From CAYQOX01 sp964419335 (GTDB taxonomy: Bacteria; Hinthialibacterota; Hinthialibacteria; Hinthialibacterales; Hinthialibacteraceae): 61,164 bases of DNA. The translations under genes and the position numbers were made by a program. The stretch covers positions 1 to 61,164 of the forward strand of contig CAYQOX010000031.1 in the NCBI GenBank assembly GCA_964419335.1, given 5' to 3'. Position 1 is the stretch's first letter. Each line of letters begins with the position of its first letter. Positions 26,007 to 34,300 of the stretch are shown here, one piece after another. The notes under the pieces are model-generated. The model saw nothing but the letters and a program-made list of their open reading frames with translations, searched no databases and was not told the DNA's origin.

Positions 26007-27161
26007 ATGAAAATTTCACGATGGATGAACTTGGTCTTGGTCGTGAGTGTCGTCATGGTATTGGGTGCGCTGACTGCGGTTGAAACCCAATCGCAAAGAC
26101 AACAAGAGCCGCAAGTGGTTTCGCCTGAAGTGAGCGAAGAGCGGGAAGTGACTTTTCGGATTTTGGCGCCCAAGGCGGAAACGGTCATTCTGGTGAGCAG
26201 TGATCTTCCCAATGATGAGGAAGGCAGGAAATTGAGTAAGAATGAGGAAGGGGTGTGGGAATTGACGGTGGGGCCGGTTGAGCCGGGAGCCTATCGTTAC
26301 CATTTTAATGTGGATGAGGTGCCGGTGATTGATCCCCACAATCCAAAAACGAGCGAATCGAATATGAACACCTGGAGCCTGGTGTATGTTCCCGGAGCTG
26401 ATTTTATGGATACGAAAAAAGTGCCTCACGGGGCGGTCTCCATGGTGACTTATTATTCCTCCTCGCTAGAGCGTTTTCGTCGGATGCATATTTATACCCC
26501 GCCGGGGTATGAATCGGGAGAGGGGAAGTTCCCGATCTTTTATTTACTGCACGGAGCGTTTGATTGTGATAATGCCTGGTCGACGGTGGGGCGAGCCGGG
26601 TTTATCTTGGACAATTTGATTGCGGAGAAAAAGGCGAAACCCATGGTGGTGGTGATGCCGGATGGCCATACAGGACCCTTCCGTTCTGGCTCCAGGCTGC
26701 CCATGAATGATTTTATTGAGGATTTCAATCATGACATCAAACCTTACGTGGAGAAACACTATCGGGTGTATACAGATAGGAAACATCGGGCGATTGCGGG
26801 ATTATCGATGGGAGGAGCCCATACGTTGAATATCGCAATCCCAAACTTGCGAGAATATGGGTATGTGGGCGTTTTTAGTTCCGGGATCTTCGGGATAACG
26901 AGAAACGAGGGCGAAAGAGATTCCGGCTCTTCATGGGAAGAAGAGCACAAAGAGATTTTGGAAAGTGAAGAAGAAAAGGAAGGCTTGCGCTTATTCTGGT
27001 TTGCCACGGGAAAGGATGATTTTCTGATTGAGACTTCCAGGGCCACGGTTGAAATGTTTAAGAAGCATGACTTTGAGGTGACGTATAAAGAAACCTCAGG
27101 GGGGCATACATGGAAGAATTGGCGGGAATATTTACAAGCGTTTGCGGCGTTCCTTTATTAA
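26007..27161 (+). CDS. secreted esterase (Esterase D/feruloyl esterase-like) with N-terminal CBM48-like domain
   Basis: A 384-residue protein. A signal peptide (MKISRWMNLVLVVSVVMVLG) is followed by an early immunoglobulin-like module (about 50-125, VTFRILAPKAETVILV) of the type found before enterochelin/feruloyl esterases, and then an alpha/beta-hydrolase domain. The catalytic Ser is in GLSMGGAHT, the oxyanion region in YLLHGAFD, the His in SGGHTWKNW, with an acid probably in ATGKDDF. The ATG at 26007 has GAGG 10 bases upstream. Such enzymes release ester-linked groups from plant cell-wall polymers or siderophores; the substrate here is unknown. It follows the symporter gene and ends at a terminator. 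Confidence 0.9.
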   Translation: MKISRWMNLVLVVSVVMVLGALTAVETQSQRQQEPQVVSPEVSEEREVTFRILAPKAETVILVSSDLPNDEEGRKLSKNEEGVWELTVGPVEPGAYRYHFNVDEVPVIDPHNPKTSESNMNTWSLVYVPGADFMDTKKVPHGAVSMVTYYSSSLERFRRMHIYTPPGYESGEGKFPIFYLLHGAFDCDNAWSTVGRAGFILDNLIAEKKAKPMVVVMPDGHTGPFRSGSRLPMNDFIEDFNHDIKPYVEKHYRVYTDRKHRAIAGLSMGGAHTLNIAIPNLREYGYVGVFSSGIFGITRNEGERDSGSSWEEEHKEILESEEEKEGLRLFWFATGKDDFLIETSRATVEMFKKHDFEVTYKETSGGHTWKNWREYLQAFAAFLY

Positions 27162-27189
27162 AAAAACAGGAATAATAGAAGCGAGGAGC

Positions 27190-27228
27190 AAGCGGGAATC
27201 TTAAGGAGAGGTTCCCGCTTGTTTTTTG
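27190..27228 (+). terminator. rho-independent terminator after the esterase gene
   Basis: AAGCGGGAA (27190-27198) pairs with TTCCCGCTT (27212-27220), followed by a T-run at 27222-27227. This likely ends the symporter-esterase transcript. Confidence 0.9.
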
Positions 27229-27346
27229 TACGTCGATGAGTTCCGTTTTCAGGACATAAAATACTATGAAAATCCTCTTGTTTTTATGAAAAAACAAGGT
27301 TATGTTCAAGGCATTTATGATTCTATTCGGATGCAGGAGGCCTACG

Positions 27347-29479
27347 TTGAATACATTAAGTGCACTGATCGTTTCGTTGTCTTTATTTGCCACGGTAGCG
27401 GATACCCCCTTTGAGCAAGAAACTATGACTCGGATTTTTTGGGAGGAAGAAGGGCTGCCGGGGGCTCATACCATCGCTGTTGATGATCAAGAGGCGATGT
27501 GGCTGCTGGGAGAGAATGGGTTATGGCAAAGGAGTGAGGATAGCCTACGTCGCGTGGATGAGCGGTTCGAGATTGAGATTCAGCCGGGGATGAAAATGAC
27601 GTTGATTTCTGGGATGAATGCCAGGCTCATTTTGGCTGATGCTCAACATATCTATCGTTATCCCTATGGTTCAAAGGTCCAGGCGATTTCTCATGATTTA
27701 GGCGAAATTTATGATCTACATAGCGATGCCGGCGGAGATGTATATATAGCCTGTGAGGAAGGACTATATCGACTCGAACGGCGTAAGGATGAGATCCAAC
27801 CTATAGAAGAAGTGGAAGGGGCTGTGCGTCGATTAGCGCTAGGTGAAGAGGGGGAACTGGCCGCGGCGACCCAGGAGAAAATTTATCTTCAACGCGGCAA
27901 CCGCTGGCGATTTGAATGGATCGAGGCAATGTTTGGGGAAGCGGTTACCGCGCTTCGGTTTGATCAATCCGGAGTTTTGTGGATTGGAACCGAGTCTTGT
28001 CTGCACCGTTGGAATCCGGATTTAACTTTTGATCGGATCACCGGACTAGAAGGATTACCCTATAACAATATCTTGACCATAGAAGAAGGACGTCCTAACG
28101 AGATTTGGATCGGAACGACGAAGGGGGCGATCCGGCATTTCGAAGGGGAATGGGATTATTACCACGGGCCCCGGTGGACGCGGGGTGAGGCGATCCATTC
28201 GATTCACGCGGATGAGCAGGGGCAGGTATGGCTTGCTGCCGAGCAAGGAATCAGCCAGCTACGCTTTCGTGAATGGACGTTGGAACAAAAGGCGAGTTAT
28301 TACGAAAAAATGGTGCGGCCGCGCCATGACCGCTATGGGCTGGTGGCTGATTGCCATCTCTCCCGTTTTGGGGATCTCTCTTCGTATGTGCTGCGAGACA
28401 ATGACAACGATGGCTTGTGGACAAGTATTTATCTCGCCTCGCTGTGTTTTCGCTATGCGGTTACCGAAGATCCACAAGTGAAAGAATTGGCGTGGAAACA
28501 TTATGAAGCCATGGAATTTTTGGAAGAAGTCACCGGGAAGGAAGGCTATTTCGCCCGCTCTTATGTAAAAAAAGGGGAACCGCATGAACAGGGGGGTGAA
28601 TGGCATGAGAGCGAGGATGGTGAATGGGTATGGAAAAGCGATACCTCCTCGGATGAGCTGGTTGGGCACATGTTTGTGTATCCGATTTTCTATGATCTCG
28701 TTTGTGAAACAGAAGAGGAAAAAGCCCGGGTTAGCGGGCTCGTGGCACGGATCATGGATCACATTATCGAGAATGGGTTTTATCTCGTGGATATTGACGG
28801 CGAACCGACCACCTGGGGAGTTTGGGCCCCCGAGAAGTTAAACCATGATCCGGAATGGAGTATCGAACGAGGGTTGAACTCGCTGGAATTGCTAGCCGCT
28901 TTGGCGGCGGCGCATCACTGTACCGGGGATGAAAAATACCAAGAGGTTATGGATCAACTTATCAATGAGCATGATTATCTGGTGAATCTTATTAATCAAA
29001 AGATCACGATCCCCAGTGAACATAATCACTCCGATGATGAACTGGCGTTTCTCCCTTACTACACCTTCCTGCAATGTTCGGAGAAGTATCGCGATCATCC
29101 GATGTTTCAACGCAGCCTTGAACGCGCATGGGAGATTGAACGTCCAGAAAAATCGAGTCTGTGGAATTATATTTATGCATACAGCGGGGCTGAAACGTAC
29201 GGAGCCGAAGAGGCGGTATGGACCTTGCAGCAATGGCCGCTCGAACTGATCGACTGGCCTTGTGAAAACATGCATCGGCTTGATATTCGCATTCATCCTG
29301 AAAAGAGCCGCTTTGATCGGACGCAATCGGTGGAGGTGCTGCCCCCCGATGAACGGCCGTTGATGCGGTGGAACGGGAATCCTTATCGTCTCGATGGCGG
29401 CGGGGGGAGACGAGAGCACGATCCCGGGGCTTGGCTCTTACCTTATTGGATGGGGCGATATCATGGTTTTTTGGAGTAA
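27347..29479 (+). CDS. secreted reg_prop-type beta-propeller fused to an alpha/alpha-toroid domain
   Basis: A ~710-residue protein. I choose the TTG at 27347 because AGGAGG lies 6 bases upstream; it then begins with a signal peptide (NTLSALIVSLSLFATV). The N-terminal half is a beta-propeller with repeats like VLWIGTESCLHRW, EIWIGTTKGAIRHF and VWLAAEQGISQL, the two-component-sensor propeller (reg_prop) type. The C-terminal half (from about residue 340) is helical with acidic DNDNDGLWTSIYLASL and WHESEDGEWVWKSDTSSDELVGH motifs, like alpha/alpha-toroid glycosidases or similar enzymes. There is no histidine kinase domain. The enzymatic activity, if any, is not established. It follows the terminator-bounded symporter-esterase pair. 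Confidence 0.75.
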   Translation: MNTLSALIVSLSLFATVADTPFEQETMTRIFWEEEGLPGAHTIAVDDQEAMWLLGENGLWQRSEDSLRRVDERFEIEIQPGMKMTLISGMNARLILADAQHIYRYPYGSKVQAISHDLGEIYDLHSDAGGDVYIACEEGLYRLERRKDEIQPIEEVEGAVRRLALGEEGELAAATQEKIYLQRGNRWRFEWIEAMFGEAVTALRFDQSGVLWIGTESCLHRWNPDLTFDRITGLEGLPYNNILTIEEGRPNEIWIGTTKGAIRHFEGEWDYYHGPRWTRGEAIHSIHADEQGQVWLAAEQGISQLRFREWTLEQKASYYEKMVRPRHDRYGLVADCHLSRFGDLSSYVLRDNDNDGLWTSIYLASLCFRYAVTEDPQVKELAWKHYEAMEFLEEVTGKEGYFARSYVKKGEPHEQGGEWHESEDGEWVWKSDTSSDELVGHMFVYPIFYDLVCETEEEKARVSGLVARIMDHIIENGFYLVDIDGEPTTWGVWAPEKLNHDPEWSIERGLNSLELLAALAAAHHCTGDEKYQEVMDQLINEHDYLVNLINQKITIPSEHNHSDDELAFLPYYTFLQCSEKYRDHPMFQRSLERAWEIERPEKSSLWNYIYAYSGAETYGAEEAVWTLQQWPLELIDWPCENMHRLDIRIHPEKSRFDRTQSVEVLPPDERPLMRWNGNPYRLDGGGGRREHDPGAWLLPYWMGRYHGFLE

Positions 29480-29627
29480 GCGTTCCCGTGATAGGAATTG
29501 TTAATCAAAAGAGCCTATCGATAGATTAAAAAGCAAGAGAAGGGAAATAAGCCTATAAAAACCTGTGCCAGTTAAGGCTTTGGAAAACCCCGGTATAATG
29601 CCATTCAACCTTGGTTAAGGAGCCATC

Positions 29628-31814
29628 ATGATGGATATCACCTATGCCCGGCTGGCGAAAATCCAACGAAAATATGTGGTGTTGAAGGTTCATCCTTTGG
29701 TATTGCTGCAGGATCGCAGTTTATCTGTTACTCTGGAGTTGGTAGAAGAGGTTGCCGCTCTGCGGATTGGACTCTATAGCGAGCAGGCGGAATTGCTTTT
29801 GCAAGAGGAAATTCATGAGCGAGCCACGGTGATTCGCCGAGGCTACGAGATTCCCGGTGAAAGAAGGGGACCTATCCGCATCATTATTGAAGCCAAAAAG
29901 AAGGACGATTGGTTTCCTACTGCCGAGGAGGCGGTTTATGTTCTTCCCAACTATTGGGCCTCGTTTCAATCGACAAAGCGAAGGTTGGAATCACTAGAGA
30001 ACCAATATAGAGAGAGTGATCCGCTTCTGTTGCGTTCGGTGTGGGCCATGCTGGCTTATGGTGAGGATTTGGCAGAACGCGCTAAATCCAGCGAACCCCG
30101 CAGCGCCTGGGATTTGCAGCGTCGGTTGAACGTTTTTCAATCCCGCACGCACAAGGTAGAAGAAGGCACAGACCCTATTGCTAAAAGCACTGGATACCTT
30201 TTGCGGGGATATCGCTCGCCCGTAAATGGCGAGATGCAGATTTATTCACTCTATGTACCCGATGATTATAGTGCAGAAACGGCTTGGCCGTTGGCTATCA
30301 TGCTTCATGGGGCCTGGTCGAACCATCACCTCGCCTTGCGGAGGATTATGGACCGTTCGAATAAGCCGGCCGAAAGCGATGAGATGGCCAAGCGGGTAAT
30401 GCCTAAGCTGCCCAAGGTTCCCTATCTGGTGGCCGCCCCGAATGGGTATGAAACCATGTCCTATGAAGGGTTGGCGGAAGAGGACGTATGGCGAGTGATT
30501 GAAGAAGTGAAAACCTTGTACCGGGTGGATCCACGGCGGCAGTACCTTACCGGACTCTCGATGGGGGGAGCGGGGACCGCCAAACTGGCTCTGCGGAATC
30601 CTCATTGTTTTGCGGCGATTGCGCCGGTATGCGGTTTTTTTGGATATCGCGAGGATGAGGAAAAGAGCGATTTTCGCCCAGCGTTTCAAAAACGATTGGA
30701 GAGCATGTCTTCCTCGCACCAATTGGCCGAGAATGCGCTGCATTTACCTGTGCGTCTCATGCATGGTGATGTTGACCCTATTGTGCCGGTCAAAGGTTCG
30801 CAGGCAATGCACCAACGCTTGCAGGGATGGGGCTATTCTTCTGAGTTGGAAGTGTACCGCGGGGTTGACCATGCGGCCTGGGTGCCTGCGTATAAAGATT
30901 TGCGGATTTTTGACTGGTTTACTCAGTATGCAATAGATCCCGCTCCCACGCGCATAGTGTATAAATGCGGCGATCCCTACGGCGGGACCTGCTATTGGTT
31001 GAGGATCGAAGAAGCAGAACGGATACGGCATTTTGCCCGGGTGGAGGCGGAGATAAGCGAGGATATGATCCATATTCAAACGGAAAACGTAGCCCGCTTG
31101 TCCCTGATGCCTCCTGAGAGTCTGAAAGGGAAAATGTTCACGATTGAAATTGATGGGCAGCCTGCATGGCAAGGTTTCTACCATAACGAGCGGGTGCATT
31201 GTGTGAAACAGAAAGAACAATGGCAGGCGGGGGATCCACCAGGGACGCGACTTCTTCCGGGGCGGAAGGGATACATTACTGTTTTTGATGAGCGCCATGT
31301 CTACGCTTATGGCACCTCGGGCGAGGAGCAAGAAACAAAGGAATCGAGGGCATTGGCATTGTTTAAGGCGATGCCCGGGGGAGCCTGTGATGTGCTGTGG
31401 AATGTTTATGGTGAGGAAGAACTGACGGACGAATTGATGCGTGAGAACCATATAGTCCTCTTCTGTACGCTTAAGGGATCTTCTTTTGTGCAGAAGCACC
31501 TGGAAGCGCTTCCTCTCTTCCCCGAGGGGGAAAAGATTCGATTTGGTGATCGTGTTATTGAAGCAGACCAGGCGATAACGATGATGGTTCCCAATCCCGC
31601 CCATCTCCAGCGCTATCTTTTGCTGAATATCGCTCCCACAAAGAAGGGCTTGCATGGGCTGCGTTCGTTTGCAACCTCGCGCCGGAATATTCGGTTGCGT
31701 ATGGGCGGTGATTTTATGGTGTACAACAACAAGGGGATGCATCTGTGGGGAGGTTTATTTGACAAAGATTGGAAGATCGAGACGGTGGAGGATCTTCGGA
31801 GAGAACAGGAGTAA
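29628..31814 (+). CDS. alpha/beta-hydrolase (prolyl oligopeptidase/PHB depolymerase-like) with extended C-terminal domain
   Basis: A 728-residue protein with no signal peptide. The N-terminal ~190 residues are of unknown fold. A central alpha/beta-hydrolase domain (about 190-440) has the oxyanion strand AIMLHGAWSNH, the nucleophile GLSMGGAGT, the acid in HGDVDPIVP and the His in GVDHAAW, so the triad is complete. The C-terminal ~290 residues include a beta-rich region and a second alpha/beta-like part without a recognisable triad. A TATAAT lies at 29594-29599, about 30 bases before the ATG, which would give a very short leader. The enzyme is probably a cytoplasmic esterase or peptidase acting with the neighbouring uptake locus. 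Confidence 0.8.
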   Translation: MMDITYARLAKIQRKYVVLKVHPLVLLQDRSLSVTLELVEEVAALRIGLYSEQAELLLQEEIHERATVIRRGYEIPGERRGPIRIIIEAKKKDDWFPTAEEAVYVLPNYWASFQSTKRRLESLENQYRESDPLLLRSVWAMLAYGEDLAERAKSSEPRSAWDLQRRLNVFQSRTHKVEEGTDPIAKSTGYLLRGYRSPVNGEMQIYSLYVPDDYSAETAWPLAIMLHGAWSNHHLALRRIMDRSNKPAESDEMAKRVMPKLPKVPYLVAAPNGYETMSYEGLAEEDVWRVIEEVKTLYRVDPRRQYLTGLSMGGAGTAKLALRNPHCFAAIAPVCGFFGYREDEEKSDFRPAFQKRLESMSSSHQLAENALHLPVRLMHGDVDPIVPVKGSQAMHQRLQGWGYSSELEVYRGVDHAAWVPAYKDLRIFDWFTQYAIDPAPTRIVYKCGDPYGGTCYWLRIEEAERIRHFARVEAEISEDMIHIQTENVARLSLMPPESLKGKMFTIEIDGQPAWQGFYHNERVHCVKQKEQWQAGDPPGTRLLPGRKGYITVFDERHVYAYGTSGEEQETKESRALALFKAMPGGACDVLWNVYGEEELTDELMRENHIVLFCTLKGSSFVQKHLEALPLFPEGEKIRFGDRVIEADQAITMMVPNPAHLQRYLLLNIAPTKKGLHGLRSFATSRRNIRLRMGGDFMVYNNKGMHLWGGLFDKDWKIETVEDLRREQE

Positions 31815-32003
31815 TCTATTAGCCAGGGAAAAAGAAAAAGATATTCCTTGTTATTTGGATGAAGGAAAAATATAATACATTTTGATAATATTTATTTACT
31901 TTTTCATAACCGTTTATAATGATTGGCAATATTTTTGTTTGGGAAAAACGAAGTATGAGGTTTCGAGATATAGGTATAACTAACCTTAGTGGATTAGGTT
32001 AAG

Positions 32004-32705
32004 ATGGTGGCTGATAAACATTCAAAACGGATCGCAGGTGTAAAAGCGAAGCATATGCAATCGCTGGGGGAGAATGAAATTTCCGGGGATAAGAGGGAAG
32101 AATACCCTATTCATCTGGTTATGATCATCAGCCCCATTTGTAATCGTATTTCTCTATTTTTGAGGGATTTATTTAAGAAACATCAAAAATATTTTCTCTG
32201 TGATGGGGTGGAACTCTATCGCCAGGCGGTTGCGAAAATGAATCATCCCATCGGGCAGCGCACGGTGGCCTTGATCATTACGGATCAGCCTGATGATTAT
32301 CATTTGGTTTCAGAGCACGGGGTGCCTTATTGGAAAGAAACGGTAGCCGCGTTTCAGTCGGCTTATCACGAGAAATTTGCCGCTGAAATCGAGGAAGAGG
32401 TCCTTCCACAAAACTTAACGGTGATCACCATGTTCCGCCACCGAAAAGGGAAGTTGAGCGAGACGGAAGTTGAATCCATTGAGCAGGAATTCGAGAAGCT
32501 CAAGGAGGAGATGCAGTTAGAGCATAAGGCTTGTGAATCCGAAGAAGAACTACGGGATATCATGGAAAACCAAGTGGAAGAGATGGTAGAACGTTTTCGT
32601 CAGCGGGAAAGCCTGCGAAAATTTCAGAGAAATCGAAATCAACGTCTCGCCAAAGCGAAGAAAATTACGAAGGATGCTCATTTGAAGGCGCTGCGGGGAG
32701 AATAA
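32004..32705 (+). CDS. hypothetical protein with C-terminal coiled coil
   Basis: A 233-residue charged protein of no recognised family. Residues about 35-130 form an alternating hydrophobic/charged region (HLVMIISPICNRISLFL, TVALIITDQPDDY); residues about 145-225 are strongly helical and Glu/Lys/Arg-rich, probably a coiled coil, ending in a basic tail. No signal peptide is present. The ATG lacks a strong SD. It lies immediately left of the accessory module. Function unknown. Confidence 0.6.
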   Translation: MVADKHSKRIAGVKAKHMQSLGENEISGDKREEYPIHLVMIISPICNRISLFLRDLFKKHQKYFLCDGVELYRQAVAKMNHPIGQRTVALIITDQPDDYHLVSEHGVPYWKETVAAFQSAYHEKFAAEIEEEVLPQNLTVITMFRHRKGKLSETEVESIEQEFEKLKEEMQLEHKACESEEELRDIMENQVEEMVERFRQRESLRKFQRNRNQRLAKAKKITKDAHLKALRGE

Positions 32706-32793
32706 ATCAAGTAAAGAGGAATTTATTTAAAAAACGGATCATTTATTAATGTGCGAAATATTCCGATTAAAAATGTGGATTTTGAAGAATTAG

Positions 32794-32949
32794 AAAGCGG
32801 ATGCGTTCGCGGATATTCTAGCGGAAGCCGCATGATTGATGAGAAAGATCGATGGGCGGAATGCGCCCATCGAAACCGTGGATGAAATCATCAAGATGAA
32901 GAGATGGTTGAAGATGACGCCTTGGACTTGCAGGAGGCATGAATGACCG
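32794..32949 (+). repeat. left copy of 156-bp duplication (tail of DUF1828-like gene plus small gene)
   Basis: This segment matches 34145-34300, offset 1351 bp. The last 129 bases are identical and the first 27 carry five differences. In translation it holds the last codons of a paralogous DUF1828-like gene (KADAFADILAEAA-stop, against KPDEFAEILAEAA-stop) and the complete 35-aa small gene. The frame upstream is closed by TAG, so only the tail of that second copy survives here. It lies about 160 bases before the N-run, which makes a scaffolding artefact possible. Confidence 0.85.
32839..32946 (+). CDS. small 35-aa protein, duplicate copy
   Basis: Identical in nucleotide sequence to the 35-aa gene at 34190-34297. 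It starts at ATG (MRKIDGRNAPIETVDEI), is rich in Lys/Arg, and ends RRHE. AGGAGG lies near its end and precedes the next ATG (32943), which opens a 20-residue frame (MTGENIRIGIDELATESEDV) that does not match the AlbA_2 gene that follows the other copy. Whether either peptide is made is unproven. Confidence 0.4.
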   Translation: MRKIDGRNAPIETVDEIIKMKRWLKMTPWTCRRHE

Positions 32950-33016
32950 GCGAAAACATAAGAATTGGAATAGATGAATTGGCAACTGAATCTGAAGATG
33001 TTTGAAAAGTAGAAAA

Positions 33017-33410
33017 ATGACACTGACCAATACGGAATTTGATACAATACTTGATGATACATCGAAACGGATTGATGGCGATATCACTTGGCAAGAAGAT
33101 GAGGACCACNNNNNNNNNNNNNNNNNNNNNNNNNNNNNNNNNNNNNNNNNNNNNNNNNNNNNNNNNNNNNNNNNNNNNNNNNNNNNNNNNNNNNNNNNNN
33201 NNNNNNNNNCAATGCAATCAAGTTGGAGAAACCCATAAACATAAATGGACAGAGCAATACAAAGACAAAGAAGCGTATGCGCCTGATGATATAACCCATT
33301 CGGCAAATGATCCTGTAACGGTGTGGCAGCAGTTTTGCGTTGAATCTAAAATAACTCATAATGGAAAACTTCCCTCTCCTCCGCCATTTCAAGGAGATTT
33401 GTTCCTATGA
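33017..33410 (+). CDS. uncharacterised conserved protein, interrupted by assembly gap
   Basis: Two coding fragments of what is probably one gene flank the N-run. The left part (33017-33109) gives MTLTNTEFDTILDDTSKRI, then DGDITWQEDEDH. The right part (33210-33410) gives QCNQVGETHKHKWTEQ, then EAYAPDDIT, DPVTVWQQFC and GKLPSPPPFQGDLFL. The length and domain in between are lost. The two fragments lie in different frames, but a 100-N run is a placeholder, so frame carries no information. The stop TGA overlaps the next gene's ATG as ATGA, indicating translational coupling. I recall similar proteins with a His/Trp-rich HKHKW region and a QGDLF-type end, but cannot name the family. It is the first gene of the module. 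Confidence 0.65.
33110..33209. other. assembly gap (100 N)
   Basis: Exactly 100 undetermined bases, the conventional size for a gap of unknown length. The gap falls inside a coding frame and close to a duplicated segment, so the local order should be treated with caution. Confidence 0.99.
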
Positions 33411-34186
33411 ACCAGATTAATACTTGCCAAGAGTTTTCGAGCGGTCTGGGTTCGTTATTTACTTGCACGCCACATGGCGAATACCATCGTATCCGGACGC
33501 CATACTTATATCCTGATGGCGATAATATCGACATTTTCTGCAAGATGAAGGATGACATTGTCGTTGCGTCCGATCTTGGGGAAACAACGCGGTGGCTGCG
33601 AATGCAAACGGTTTCCCCCAAACGTTCTCCAAAACAAAAAGCGTTGATAGAAGATGTCTGCCAAACTCATGGCGTTGAATTATACAGAGGGATGCTTATG
33701 GCCCGTTGCCGTCCTGAAGATGTTCTCAGCTCCGTAGTTATACGCGTTGCTCAAGCCGCTCTTAGAGTATCAGACCTTTGGTTCACTATGCGAACTCGTT
33801 CAGTGGAATCGATTACGGATGAGGTTGCGGATTTTCTGACGGAGCGTGAGTTCGAATATGTTCGAGGTGAAAAACTGGCCGGGCGTTCTGGAAGGATGTG
33901 GACGCCTGATTTTCATGTTCGTGCCATTAAACGTAGTTCGCTTATTTATGTTCTGAGTACCGGCAGCCGGTCAGCGGCGCGAAGCGTTGTCAACCAGGTT
34001 CACACAGCTTTTTATGATTTGAATCATTTGGCTTCAGGACCAGAGGCGCTCCATTTCGTTTCGCTATTTGATGATACTGCGGACGTTTGGAGCGATGAAG
34101 ATTTTCGTTTGGCGGAGCAGTTATCAACCATAACCCGCTGGTCTAAACCAGATGAGTTCGCGGAGATTCTCGCGGAAGCCGCATGA
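33407..34186 (+). CDS. DUF1828-like protein of the accessory module
   Basis: A 259-residue soluble protein. The N-terminal half matches my recollection of DUF1828: RTPYLYPDGDNIDIFCK, then DIVVASDLGETTRWLRM, followed by a conserved helix and a basic end. The C-terminal half (about 150-259) resembles DUF1829, with YVLSTGSRSAARSVVNQVH and FVSLFDDTADVWSDEDF segments. These domains have no established biochemical role; they appear in phage-related and accessory loci. AAGGAG lies 10 bases before the ATG, which overlaps the upstream stop as ATGA. It stops 3 bases before the 35-aa gene. Confidence 0.72.
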   Translation: MNQINTCQEFSSGLGSLFTCTPHGEYHRIRTPYLYPDGDNIDIFCKMKDDIVVASDLGETTRWLRMQTVSPKRSPKQKALIEDVCQTHGVELYRGMLMARCRPEDVLSSVVIRVAQAALRVSDLWFTMRTRSVESITDEVADFLTEREFEYVRGEKLAGRSGRMWTPDFHVRAIKRSSLIYVLSTGSRSAARSVVNQVHTAFYDLNHLASGPEALHFVSLFDDTADVWSDEDFRLAEQLSTITRWSKPDEFAEILAEAA

Positions 34187-34300
34187 TTGATGAGAAAGAT
34201 CGATGGGCGGAATGCGCCCATCGAAACCGTGGATGAAATCATCAAGATGAAGAGATGGTTGAAGATGACGCCTTGGACTTGCAGGAGGCATGAATGACCG
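34145..34300 (+). repeat. right copy of 156-bp duplication
   Basis: The counterpart of 32794-32949. It spans the last 13 codons of the DUF1828-like gene, the complete 35-aa gene and the start codon of the AlbA_2-type gene. The 129-bp identical part begins at 34172 and ends at 34300. Confidence 0.85.
34190..34297 (+). CDS. small 35-aa protein between DUF1828-like and AlbA_2-type genes
   Basis: A short frame giving MRKIDGRNAPIETVDEI, then IKMKRWLKMTPWTCRRHE, basic and predicted helical in the middle. It starts 3 bases after the DUF1828-like stop, and its stop TGA overlaps the next gene's ATG (ATGA), so it fits tightly into the operon. Its own SD is weak, but translational coupling could serve. 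An identical copy lies at 32839-32946. It is too short for family assignment; it could also be only a translated spacer carrying the SD for the downstream gene. Confidence 0.45.
   Translation: MRKIDGRNAPIETVDEIIKMKRWLKMTPWTCRRHE

Noticed and set aside
30744..31742. 332-codon minus-strand frame inside the alpha/beta-hydrolase gene
   Set aside because: The plus strand carries the catalytic triad and a consistent protein; the antisense frame is low-complexity and lacks motifs.
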